DNA of 64,000 bases from Eucommia ulmoides. Taxonomy: Eukaryota > Streptophyta > Magnoliopsida > Garryales > Eucommiaceae. The notes below the pieces were generated by a model, which saw nothing but the letters and a program-made list of their open reading frames with translations, made no database searches and was not told the DNA's origin. The position numbers and the translations under genes were made by a program. Below, piece after piece: positions 45,615 through 56,654 of the stretch. Positions within the stretch are counted from its first letter, which is position 1; every line of letters begins with the position of its first letter. The stretch is taken from contig CM028339.1 of assembly GCA_016647705.1 (NCBI GenBank), forward strand, positions 24,281,803 through 24,345,802, read 5' to 3'.

Positions 45615-45950
45615 TGTTAGAATCCCACATCAAATTTGTAAGGTTTCCCAAATTAGTGTATATATGAAAAAAGTTATTTCACTTAAATCCATATGGTTTT
45701 AAGTTGGAACCACCTAACATGGTAGTAGACTTAGAGTTAGGCTTGGGAAGTCTCGTTTGTTTGTCCCAAATTGTTTGAATGCTTGTCTTGTCTCTTATGT
45801 TGTTTGATCGCATTACGTGCAAGGTAAGATTGCACGTGAGGGTAGTGTTAGAATCCCACATCAATTTTGGGAGGCTTCCCAAAGTATTCTATATAAGAAA
45901 GGAGTTACTCCACTTACCATCATATCGTTTTAAGTTTGAACCTCCTAACA
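45615..45950 (+). mobile_element. Complete TRIM with 105-bp terminal repeats
   Basis: Terminal direct repeats 45615-45719 and 45846-45950 both start TGTTAGAATCCCACATCAA and end CTAACA. A degenerate tRNA-Met primer site TGGTAGTAGACTTAG begins at 45720, and a short purine tract GTGAGGGTAG precedes the right repeat. Perfect 5-bp duplication ATATC flanks it (45610-45614 and 45951-45955). The 336-bp element has no coding capacity; short open frames across it are incidental. Confidence 0.9.
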
Positions 45951-45955
45951 ATATC

Positions 45956-47061
45956 TAGGTTAGCATAATGTGGGCTACAAGATCAATCTTGATTTTTCAG
46001 GGCCCAAAAAAAAACCTTTGCCAATGGGACCCTATGTATTGAATTTTTTATGTATAGATTATAACACAAAATTTATTTATACGCTATATAAATTTATAAA
46101 CACTAGAAAAATTAAGAACTAAACTTGCTTCTGATAATTAATAACAAAACATAATACCAAAACCGAACCAATGCACAACAAAATTTATTTAAATGTCAAT
46201 CTTCTCATATTTTTAGCTGCACTAATGGGCCTTTTAAAGATCATCTTTTCCATGGACACATTCTTATATTTATATTTTGGATTAATTAAATTAGGCCCAA
46301 AATTATTACCTTGTATAGTAAACAAAGGCATAAAATTTGGAAGCCCAAGAATTTGGGGGCCCGAGCAGTTGCTTCCCTCAAGACTTGGCCTGTGTGGGTA
46401 CAATGGAATGCCCAACTCTTAATCCTCAGAATCAGATCATGCGATTTCCAGCAATATTACATGACAAGCCTGTTAGGCCCCATATTCTAGAAGAAAGGAC
46501 AATTTGGGTAGATTTGGTCAATAGTGGGTATTAGTTTGTTAGGTAGAATTTCTGTTATGAATTTGTTTTAATATTCTATTTGGGAGTGAATGGTGAGCAT
46601 GAAAAGGGATAGATGAGGTAGAATTGGGGGGGGGGGGGGGGAAATTTGGGAATTGTTTTGGATTGAGCTTAGCTCATTTGGAGAGTCCCAAATCTTTCGA
46701 ATTACTTGGTTGGAGAGTTCCCAAACCTCTCGAATGCTTGGTTTATCTTTGTAACCGTTTGATTGTTGAATGAGATTCATAGATACCGATTTGGATCATA
46801 TCATGTAATAAGATGCCACTATAGAAGGAGGTTGTCGATTCTTCTATGATTGAAGGGGTCCAATTTCAGATAAAAGCCTTTCTCATTGTTTTGGGAAATA
46901 ACCCTGGCTATGGTGACATGCCATATTCTACGCAGAAACCTAATGGGACTAACTCACTCTCGAAAGAAGCCTTGACAAAGAAAGATTACCCTAGGTTTTA
47001 TATATAGCTCAAGATCAAGTAACAACAAAAGTGGTATGTAGCTCATGATCAAGTAACACAA
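45956..47061. other. Intergenic sequence with G homopolymer
   Basis: A run of 16 G lies at 46626-46641. Around 46000-46400 there are 'cagggccc' and, on +, 'gggggcccgagcagttgc' blocks that look like the ends of a decayed TIR element, but no target duplication was found. No gene recognised. Confidence 0.35.
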
Positions 47062-47777
47062 GTGGTATGGGATTCAACATGTTCCCTCACGCACAGGTTG
47101 AAATTTGCCAAACTACTACAAACGGATATCGAGGGGCCCAACATCGATGTGAGATTCAACATGCCCTCCTTTCATGTGATGCAATCAAATAAACAAAAGA
47201 GAGGAGACAAACATTTACACAATCGAGGACTGTTGAATCCCATATCGCTTGTATTTCCTGATTCTGAGCTATATGTAAAGCCTAGAGCAATACTCCCCTT
47301 CTAAGATGTCTTTTGAGAGTGAGTTAGGCCTATTAGGTTTCTACATGTTATTAGAGCCAGACCTCTTGTCTAATGTTGAGTGTGCTGAATCCCACATTGA
47401 TGTTGGGTCCTCCGATATCCGTTGGTTTGTCAAAAGTTTATCTTACGCATGAGGGGGGTGGAACCCACATCAATGTTGGGCCCTTCCCCTGATATCCGTT
47501 CGCAATGGTTTGTCAAAGTCCACCTAGTCCATCAGGGGGCGTGTTGAATCTCACATCGCTTGTGTTTCTTGACTTTCTCCTCTTTCAAGATGTCTTTTGA
47601 GAGTGAGTTAGACCCATTGGGTTTCTACAACGACAAACAAACGAGACTTCCCAAGCCTACCTCTTATATCATATTAGGAGTTTCCGACTTAAAACTATAT
47701 TATGTCAAGTAAAATAATTCCTTTTCATATATACACTACTTTTGGAATGGCTCATATATTCGATGTAGGATTCAACA
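47062..47777. mobile_element. Mosaic of two TRIM families
   Basis: Minus-strand TRIM of the 45615 family: its 5' terminal repeat is 47672-47777 (begins TGTTGAATCCTACATCG on the complement), followed by a degenerate primer site and 'ggcttgggaagtctcgtttg'. The interior is interrupted at about 47230 by a second TRIM in + orientation, and resumes at 47162-47226 with 'catcacatgaaaggaggg' (complement). Left of that, 47062-47161 resembles the interior of the second family, so recombination between TRIMs has shuffled the locus. Confidence 0.6.
47231..47629 (+). mobile_element. Second-family TRIM nested in the first
   Basis: Terminal direct repeats 47231-47345 and 47542-47629 share 'tgttgaatc', 'gagagtgagttag' and '..gggtttctaca'. 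After the left one comes TGTTATTAGAGCC, close to a tRNA-Met primer site, and before the right one a TCAGGGGGCG purine tract. The flanks AGGAC and ACGAC match at four of five bases, and removing the element restores the order seen in the intron-2 TRIM ('caatcgag..acaaacaaa'). Confidence 0.65.
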
Positions 47778-48050
47778 TTTACAATCACTTGAATCACATT
47801 GAAATGAGTAGATGTTGGGATAAAAATTGGCGCCTTTGTGTTGATGCTTACCTTATCAGTATTAGATTTCATAGGTGTGACCATTACTTAATTAGATTTC
47901 ATGTTGGGATGTTGTGCAAACTGTTGCACACCTATTTCCGAGTTTATCTAACAATCCGAAACATTACTTGAATGATAATAAACAACAGATGAACTCACTT
48001 CATTTTACTGCTGTGGGTTCCCTTCATTTCTACAACATGAATTGCCGCCT

Positions 48051-51000
48051 TCATTTTCTGTTTCCCTTGTAGATATCCACGAAGTTGATGTCATACAACA
48101 GAGTTGCATTTGCAGGTACATTGCAATCACCTGTGCAAATAATACAAGAATGCCAACAATTCGATTATTTTCAGAAATGACGCCAGATCATGTAGGAAGC
48201 AAGAAATACTATGACAACTTGCTAAGAGCAAAGAAAGAATGACTTTCAGGTTTGAGTGAAACGGGGACAAGGTGCATAAGTTGCCAAAATTGGCGCAAGG
48301 ATAACAACAATAAAAGGGTAGCTATTATAGTGGTCGCCGTTCTGGTCTCATATGGTAATCTAATTATTTCTAGGCATTACAAGCTTAGCTTTCATTTAGG
48401 AGTCAAAAATCTCTAATTCAGTACCAGCGACCTACCTGAAAAGCAGCCAGCTGGTTCGGGGCCATATGCTAGATGTGGAGGGATTTGAAGCTTGCGTCTT
48501 CCACCTGTATATAGGAATGGAAAATTAAATTTACATGGGGCAATAAGTGGCAACATGGCAAACAAGCAGGTAAAGAAGCCGCTTTATTTGCTTCAAAAAC
48601 ATACCTACTAGCATTGGTGGTACTCCTTCACCGCCTAAAATTCCTTGATCCAATCCCTTAATCACCTGCAACCAGCAACTGCAAGATTAGATTAACAGAT
48701 TGAGAAGCAAGATAAGTAGGAACTCGGCAAGAGTCTAACTACATATGTAATGTGTAGTTGCTATCTATGGGGGCAAGTGGAACAAGTAATCATTAAAAGT
48801 TTAAGAATGCTAACAAAGAGAGCCTACTAGGCTTACATGGGGAAAAAGTCAATTACCTACTATTAGACATCCTCTCTTCAAAAAAGGAACAATTAGGCTG
48901 ATACCATGTAAGTGATCAAAATTCAATATTATTTCATTACATAAAATGACCCTATTTATACAAGAAAATACAAATTTTATAACTGTTCCTCAATTAATAT
49001 GAAATGATTACAGATTTTGTAACAGTAGAAACTGAAGAGGAATAATAACTAAAGTTTTGTAACGGTAGAAACTGAAGAAGATTTGTAACAGTAGAATGAA
49101 GAGAGGATGTCAATTGTGCTTTGGGATTGGTCATTCTGCCTGCAATTGCTACTGGCTCGCTTCATTTGCACGACCATCCATTCCTCCATCGCAGAACTCT
49201 GCCTTTGCTAGCCTACAGATTGCTTCACCTCATGTGATTCAAAATAAACAAACTTCATTATGGACAATCCATGATCCCAGCTGATATCCTGACACTGGTG
49301 CATCTACACATATGACGGGTAACCCTGCTCTCTTGCAGCAATACACACCATACAGTGGGTCTGACACTATTCAACTTGGCAATGGTGATCACCTACCAAT
49401 ATCTTATACGGGTAACATGACACTACCACTTGGCTCATCATCATTTCTTCTTAATAATGTCTATGATATTCCATCAATGCGTAAAAACTTACTCTCCATT
49501 GCTCAATTCTGCATGGATAATAATGTTCTTTGCGTTTTTAATACTCACCACTTCTATATCTTTGATCTCACCTCTGGTTCTCTCATCTATAAGGGTCTAT
49601 GTAAGGATGGTCTCTACAAATTACCTACCTTTCCTTCCCACCTACATGCTTTATCTGCCTCGGTCAACTCATCCACCCTTTGGCACAATCGGCTAGGTCA
49701 TCCATCTACTAAAGTAATGTGTTTCTTGGGCTCAAATAATTTGTTATCTACTTCTTTCAAATTTAAATCCTCTTTTTGCTTTGGGTGTGCATTGGGTAAA
49801 TCCACGCATTTCCCGTTTCCGAGCTCACATGAAATAAAAACTTCTTTTCCATTTACTTTAGTTCACTTTGATGTATGGCAATCTCCTATGCTTTCTATCT
49901 CTGGCTTTAAATATTATGTTTTGTTCACTGATGACTACATTTGTTTTACTTGGCTATACTTCACGAAACAAAAATATGAAGTTATCCAACATTTCAAACA
50001 TTTTTTAGCCTATGTCCAAAATCAGTTTGCCACCCATGTCCAACAATTTCAGAGTGATGGTGGTGGGGAATATGATAGTGGTCCTTTCAACTCTCTTTGT
50101 TCCTCCCTAGGTATTCATCATAGACTTTCTTGTCCTCACACTCCCGAACAAAATGATCTTGCCAAACGAAAACACCGCCACATTGCTGACATGGCCCGTA
50201 CCCTCCTTTTCACAAGTTATGTTCCCTTTCATCACTGGCCTGAAACAGTCTCCACTGCTATTCACCTAATCAATCGTCTCTCATCCTCTAAACTTTAGTA
50301 GTCCTCACCATTCTCCCATCTTTATGGCCATACTCCTTCCTACTCTGAGCTACGTATGTTTGGTTGTGCATGTTATCCGCATTTAGGTGCTTACTTAACT
50401 AATAAACTTTTGCCAAGAACTGCGGAATGTGTGTTTTTAGGCTACAGCTTGCAGCACAAAGGCTATCGTTGTTTAGACTGCACAACTGGCAGATTGTACA
50501 TTTCCCGACATATTTGTTTTAATGAACTACACTTTCCGTTTGCATTTAACACCAGAAGCACTCCATCAGACCCATCAATACATGCCTTTGTTCCTATACT
50601 ACCACCAACTGCTGCTCAACCTCTGCAATCAGTTGCACAAAATAGTGCTCTGCCTTCTCTTCATCAACCATTTTCGTTTTATTATCAGTGTAGACAAAAT
50701 CAACGCTCACAACCTAATCCTTCTGCTGATGTCACCCCTAAGGCTCCTCCAGTTCCTCTGCCTAATCCTTCTGATGTTGCCTCCCCTGAGGCCCCGTCAG
50801 TTCTTCCGCTTAATTCTTTTGCTGCCGCCTCCCCTGAGGCTCCTCCAATTCCTCCGCATAATCCTTCTGCTGCTGCCTCCTCTAAGATTCCTCTAGTTCC
50901 TTCGCAACATTCAATGGTCACACGTCATTGGGATAGCACCCGCCGTCCTCTCATTCGGACAGATGGTACAATCCGATACCCTCTCCCACAGGCTCTACTT

Positions 51001-54000
51001 GCTCAACTTCCTTCTCCTACTTGCTATACTCAAGCTGTTCGTGTCCTTGAATGGCGTCAAGCTATAACTAGTGAATTTAATGCCTTATTGAAGAACAAAA
51101 CTTGGGTTCTTGTCCCTCCTTTCCCACATCAACATGTTGAGGGTTGTAAGTGGGTATTCAAACTCAAGCGCAAAGCAGACAAGTCCATTAAGCGATACAA
51201 AATTCGCCTAGTTGCCAAGGGATTTCATCAACAAGCGGGTGTTGACTTTGATGAGAATTTTAGTCCTGTAATCAAACCAACTACTGTTCGTACTGTGCTC
51301 AGCCTTGCTGTGTCCTTTGGGTGGACAATCCACCAACTTGATGTGAAGAATGCCTTTCTTCATGGCATTTTGGATAAAACTGTCTACATGGCACAACCAC
51401 TTGGTTTTATAGATCCGGCCCATCCTCATCATGGCACAACCATCTGGTTTTATAGATCCGGCCCGTCCTCATCATGTCTGTCATCTACAAAAGGCTATCT
51501 ATGGACTCAAACAAGGGCCCCATGTTTGGTTTCAACGTCTCAGCACTTTCTCTTACAACATGGCATTACCCAGAGTCAAGCTGATCATTCGTTGTTTATC
51601 TATCGCTCCAACTCTGTAGTGATGTTTCTTCTTTTTTATGTTGATGACATCATACTCACTAGCAATCAACCGTCTCTAGTATCATCGTTCATCACCACTC
51701 TTAGCAAGGAGTTTGAGCATTGTGACCTCGGTTCCCTATCATATTTTCTGGGTCTTGAAGCAACTTCTTCTTCTGCTGGCTTATGCCTCTCTCAGCTCAA
51801 GTATACTATCGATCTCCTTGTACGTTTCTCAATGACAGACTGCAAACCTTGAAACACTCTTGTATGTGCTAAGATTCAGTTGTCATCTCAAAGCGGGGAT
51901 ATTTTGTCAGATACTACTGAGTATCGCCAATTGGTTGGCTCCTTATAGTATCTGACTTTCACCAGACCAGACATAGTATATGTTATTCATCATGTTGCTC
52001 AGTTAATGAGCCAACCTCGGATGCACCACCTCATAGCCGCCAAATGAATCCTTCGGTACCTAAAAGGGACTTTGAACTTTGGCATCCTTTTGCAACGTAG
52101 TGTTGCTCCCTTGACCCTCAAGGCTTATTCTGATGCTGATTGGGCAGATTGCCTTGATTCTCGTCGCTCTACCACTGACTTCTGTGTTTTCTTGGGCTCC
52201 AATTTGATCCCTTGGACCGCCAAGAAACAATCCATTGTCTCTCGATCAAGCACCGAAGCTGAGTACCGATCCCTTATCCACGTTTGTGCTGAAACCACTT
52301 GGGTACTTTATCTGCTCTAGGAACTGCAAATTCTCATATCCACGCCCATTACCTTACTTTGTGACAATCTCAGCACTACATATATGACAGCACTACATAT
52401 ATGACCTCAAATCCATTGTTCCTCGTACGAAACATATTGAATTGGATTATCACTTCATACTCTCACATTCTTACTGGTACACACAGAGTTAAATTTGTTC
52501 CCTCTATTGACTAGCTCGCAGACATATTCACTAAGGGACTTCACAAGACACGGTTTCATCTTTTGCGAACCAACCTCATCTCTCCAGGCTAGCCGAGTTG
52601 GCGGGGAAGTATTAGACATCCTCTCTTAATTTCTACTGTTAAAAATCTTCTTCAGTTTCTACCGTTACAAAACTTTAGTTATTATTCATCTTCAGTTTCT
52701 ACTGTTACAAAATCTGTAATCATTTCATATTAATTTAGGAACAGTTACAAAATCTGTATTCTCTTGAATAAAAAGGATCATTTTATGTAATGAAATTATT
52801 TTGAGTTTTGATCACTTACACCTACTAGGCTTACGGAGAGAAAAGGTTAATTAAGGTTATCAGATGATAACTAGTTGTGTTCAATTCTTCACTAATTTAT
52901 TTTGGGAACAAAAAAAGAACAATATTTCTTAATCTCCAAATTCATAATTTAACCCTGATTAATATATCTTCCTACATTTATTCAGATCAATTTCTATGTG
53001 AGAATATGCCTAACATATGTCAGTTACACATAAACCCAACTACATAACTAGTAACTGTTTGGCTCACTGTTTGCACGTGTCAAACCGGGGTGCGAATACT
53101 TCAACCTGATTGATTTTGGATCTCCGCACAATTATTTGGAGCCTTCAAACGGAGCCCCAAATGGATACTTGCATGTGGCCAAAGTATTTATGAAATGTTT
53201 CTCCCATCAAACTCCAGTTTTGAAATACTTCCACCCTTACAGCCATCATTATCTAGTGATGCCTATTATCATTGCCTACTCACTACTCATGCACACATCC
53301 TTGAAACTGTGCGAGCGAGGGCGCCCACACAAAAAAATAAAAGTAAAATAAAATAACACCTCGGCAATTCTATTTTCTCATTATGTTAACTCCTCTAGGC
53401 TCTATGCTGACTTCGAGAACTCAACAACCCTTCGCTCAGTTACGTTATTATCATTAATGGCGATTAAACCAAAAAACTATGGTCTGATAGGCAAACCACT
53501 ATGCTCTTACATCCAAGTGGAAACATGGTGAAAATATAAGGCCCTGTTTGGTTGCTATTTGTGTTCCCTAATTCTTATTCCTCCTCTCAAAATTTTGGGA
53601 TTAATGAATAAAAACGAATTTGGTAAACAAGTTTCTGTTCCCAAACTTTTGGGAGTAATTTGGAACTATTTTATGAATTCCTTAAGAATTGGAGAAATAA
53701 AAAAAAATGTTGATTTCTATTCACTCCCACAAAACTATTCCCACTACTATCCCATTGGCCACCATCATCTCGCCAACCACCATACATTTAAAGAGAAAAA
53801 AAGAACAAATATTAAATAACCGAATGTATTTCTTGTTTCTGTTCTCATAAATTAAAAGAAAAAATTTCACGTGTTTCTATTTTCGTAATATTTCAGATCG
53901 GAAACAAAATTCTCATCCTATCCTATCCCAATTTATTGGAAATAGAATCAGAAAAACAGAAACACTAACCAAACGCCACCTAAGTAGTTGTTACTGATAC

Positions 54001-56046
54001 CAACCTTATTTTAACATTAATATGACATCATGGATATGGGATTTACACCTTTGAAAGTGACGACACAGGCGGTTACTATGAAACTTCGGTGGCCACCATC
54101 AACAATCTCTAAGATAAGATTTACAAATGTAATTATATATACATCAATATAGCAACATAAGCTAACATATATTATGCCTTTTTTAAGCTGTCAGAATCCG
54201 ACCCAACCCCATGGAACTTTTGTTGGTCATGATTATTTAATTTTTGATTATGCACAAGAATGTAACAATTGTAACACTCGCAAAATGTAAGAGTGAGTAA
54301 TAATGCCCAACCTTGCCCGCACCTATTCGCATAGTGAGAGGTCTACCACGTTTGAAACTACTGTCGAAAACTGTGCCATCAGCAAATCGGGCAGTGTAGT
54401 GAACCTGTAGTACAAAAAGCAGACTAAATTCCCATTGCTTTCCAATTAATATCACATCAAGATATCCTAGATATTATGGTAAATAATAAGTTTCAAGATT
54501 TTAAGTGATCTTACCCAAAAAAACCAAGGGTTCTATCGCTAAATAACATTGCCATCTAAAAATGGTATGTGGAAATTCAAAAACAAAATTCATGTCAGGT
54601 GCAATATTGGTTACGGATGAACCATTTTAGCTATAGAAAGGAGTTATTCACTCACCAATAAGCGGATAAATCCTTTCTCTAACTAAATGTAAACATTTGA
54701 AACACTTAGGATGTGTTTGTTTGGGAGGAAAAAAGAGCCGATGCCGAAAAAAAAAAAAAAAACTAGTGGAAAATGAAAAATATCTTATTTGGTAAAAGAA
54801 GAAAATGAAAAGGAAAAGAAAATAGGGGTGAAAAAAACCATTACCGGTCTCTTTTTTTATCCTCCCAAGAGTGGGCTGAAAATGGAAGGAAAATCAGTTG
54901 GAAGGTAACAAAATTACAATTACACCCTTGTTCGTTTATATCTACATACATAGATCCATTGATTTTACACATGAGGGTACAATTGTAAATTAAACGAGTA
55001 TATAATTTTTTTATTTTCATTTTTTTTACCAAATATAAAATATTATATTTTCCTACTTTTACAACCAAACATCGGAAAATAATTTTCTTTTCACAAAGAA
55101 TAAAAATATTATCTTTTTATTTTTCTTTTTCATTCTTTTAATCAAACACAACCTTTTTATTTTCCATCCTATCTTCCTTTTTATTTTCTTATCCATCTTT
55201 TTTTCCACCCAAATAATTGATTTTGGGGAGATAGGATTAACTCAACTATTTTCTATTGGTCGCTTTTATTTGTCTATGTTCCTAACCATGCTGTGGACCC
55301 TTAAAATTCCAAACTTAACTTTACAACCTCAAATTTAGAAAGCATGATTTTGCTTAAGACTACTTGAAATGAATTTTTATTATTTGCTTTTTGTAGAAAT
55401 AATGTATTAACAATATTGCCTTGATTTATTTAGTAATATTTGATTTGGTTTGAGCTAATGCTACTTGAGCGGGGGAATCTATGTGTTACCATAATCTTAC
55501 TATTCCAATACTCCTGTGTTATACTTTAATTTTGCACATGTTACTTCCAGTAGTGGATTTCCGAGATCAAAGAACAAGAATAAGAATAAACCTGCACTAT
55601 AATCAGCCAGTAACTTCAATCCATCAGAAATGGGATATTCATGTTATACAGCCAGGTGTTTGTGTATTATCTCTGTGAAACTATAAATGTCAATTGTGTC
55701 AACTTACATTAATAAGCTCAGCTAGAGGAGCAACCTCACCGGACCCAACCGCTACATCGCAGTAACCGAGGCCCGACGGTGCGAAATTGAGCTCGCACGG
55801 GGGCTCCGCCACCGTGGCGTAGTACTGGATCCTGGTCGCATTGGCATCTAGCGGTGTCGTTGCCAAAACCGAAGCGGCCACAAGGCCGACGCCAAGGTCC
55901 AATAATCGCCTCCTATTGGGAGTAGGAATAGAGTTGCGAGAAGAAGAGGAAACTCTGAAAGGAACAGAGCGCTTGTCGGAACCGATGAAGTTTTCAACTC
56001 TGGGGAGCTTCGGTTTGACGAAGGTGAGTGAGGTAGAAACCGCCAT
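48051..56046 (-). CDS. FKBP16-4: FKBP-type peptidyl-prolyl cis-trans isomerase, thylakoid lumen (FKBP16-4-like), five exons
   Basis: Exons on minus: 55708-56046, 54312-54404, 48605-48665, 48436-48504, 48051-48130; 642 bp, 213 aa, all phases consistent. The protein accelerates proline isomerisation in the chloroplast lumen. Seen: transit region rich in Ser/Arg, twin-arginine motif RRRLLD (45-50) ahead of a hydrophobic stretch and AxA-type cleavage DANA (67-70), CELNFAPSGLGYC with Cys84 and Cys96, FKBP core VHYTARFADGTVFDSSF, VIKGLDQGILGGEG, QIPPHLAYGP, and GCFSGDC (Cys185, Cys190). Both cysteine pairs correspond to the lumenal FKBP disulfides. Exon 2 ends at a weak donor, gttggg, but the next exon restores the conserved GK-VIKG. 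Intron 2 is 5646 bp because of a copia insertion; intron 1 holds a MITE. Best match from memory is FKBP16-4; other lumenal FKBPs are less similar. Confidence 0.93.
49096..52590 (+). pseudogene. Copia gag-pol remnant (zinc knuckle, PR, IN, RT, RNase H)
   Basis: Domains in order: gag zinc knuckle CQLCFGIGHSACNC (49105), protease DTGASTHMT (about 49290) just after a TGA in place of a tryptophan codon, integrase HHCC (LWHNRLGHPS..CFGCALGK) and core (VHFDVW, SDGGGEY), stop codons at 50299, reverse transcriptase with YVDD at 51637-51648, stop at 51852, RNase H AYSDADWA and STEAEYRS (52108-52290). The glutamate of the integrase catalytic triad is lysine (codon 50164-50166). A 43-bp tandem duplication at 51388-51473 shifts the RT frame, which later resumes. 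Not functional. Confidence 0.88.
52610..52820 (+). repeat. 3' LTR of the intronic copia element
   Basis: The 211-bp repeat contains a TATA-like AATAAAAAGG core near 52768-52777 and internally repeated 'cagtttctactgttacaaaa' blocks (three imperfect copies between 52633 and 52710). Its inverted counterpart is at 48907-49112. Confidence 0.85.
53541..53980. mobile_element. MITE-like element in intron 2 of FKBP16-4
   Basis: Starts 'ggccctgtttggttgctat' and ends 'cactaaccaaacgccacc', inverted repeats shared with the element at 42932-43937. No coding capacity. Target duplication not resolved. Confidence 0.5.
54706..55155. mobile_element. MITE-like element in intron 1 of FKBP16-4
   Basis: Left end 'ttaggatgtgtttgtttgg' and right end 'taatcaaacacaaccttt' are inverted repeats, similar to those at 42613-44085. 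Interior is AT-rich with 'aaaatgaaaaggaaaag' purine runs. Target duplication not resolved. Confidence 0.5.
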
Positions 56047-56180
56047 CGCTCAAAACACTCTCACACTTCGGATTTGAATTTTGTATTCGTTATCTATAGC
56101 CTGTGGCCAAATATGGGATGAGGGAGCAGAAGTTGGCCCGTTTCTTCTGCGTTTTGCTCCCAAATTGATGTTCCCACTAG

Positions 56181-56188
56181 TTTTATAT
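56181..56188 (-). promoter_or_regulatory. Putative TATA box of FKBP16-4
   Basis: On the minus strand CCATATAAAAC lies 135-142 bp upstream of the ATG at 56046. The leader between has no upstream ATG followed by a long frame that I noticed. The SINE at 56205-56385 begins about 17 bp further upstream. Confidence 0.55.
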
Positions 56189-56204
56189 GGGCGCAATGCG
56201 CGAG

Positions 56205-56385
56205 GATAGTAAAAAAGTAACCCAATACTACCAAACTCATATTATGCGTGGAGTGCGGGGAAAGGTCGAAACACTTAAATCTATTATACGCAGTCTTACC
56301 TTCCTTTTTACAATAAGTTATTTCCACGATTTGAACGCGTAACCTTCAAGTCATATGGTGATAATTTTTACCATTACGTAAAAAC
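56205..56385 (-). mobile_element. tRNA-derived SINE next to the FKBP16-4 promoter
   Basis: On the complement: 'aatggtaaaaattatcacc', box-B-like GCGTTCAAATC, then 'aaggtaagactgcgtataat' and 'cctttccccgcactccacgc', which follow the order of a widespread plant SINE type (box B, 'gggtaaggctgcgta', 'ccttccccggaccccgcgca'). The tail is T-rich on this strand. Diverged from the consensus I remember, so old; no target duplication identified. Confidence 0.65.
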
Positions 56386-56640
56386 TCTTCTTCTTGCACG
56401 AGAATAGTAAAAATAATTTTTTTTTTTTTTTAATTAATGAATGTTAAACTTTTTAATATTACACATGAAATATTGAAGTGTTTTTTCTTTTTAGTTTCAT
56501 GTTCTTTTAATCATTTTTATAATATTTTGTAGAGGTTATAAAGATTAATTTTAATGTTATTCAAAAGGCAAAGAAAACTATTAATTAATAACCACTACTT
56601 TCATTAATTTTCATACTTGAAGTTAAAAAAAACTAAAGAT
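56386..56640. other. AT-rich sequence
   Basis: No gene or recognisable element between the SINE and the minisatellite. Confidence 0.4.
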
Positions 56641-56654
56641 ATTTCCTCTTATCT

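Larger units (their letters stand above)
48861..52820 (+). mobile_element. Ty1/copia retrotransposon in intron 2 of FKBP16-4, with inverted 5' part
   Basis: The 3' LTR is 52610-52820 (TATTAGACATCC to CACTTACA, 211 bp), preceded by TTGGCGGGGAAG as polypurine tract. The element is flanked by a perfect pentamer CCTAC (48856-48860, 52821-52825). The 5' side is unusual: after 18 bp of LTR start (48861-48878), an inverted LTR lies at 48907 to about 49112 with its primer site TGGTATCAGCC on the complement of 48896-48906, pointing away from the coding region. Most of gag is missing. It is antisense to the host gene. Confidence 0.88.

Noticed and set aside
48861-49112. Inverted LTR at the left of the intronic copia as an independent solo LTR insertion
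   Set aside because: It has no target duplication of its own, still has its primer site attached, and joins the coding region at a sequence homologous to the LTR start; an internal inversion is simpler.
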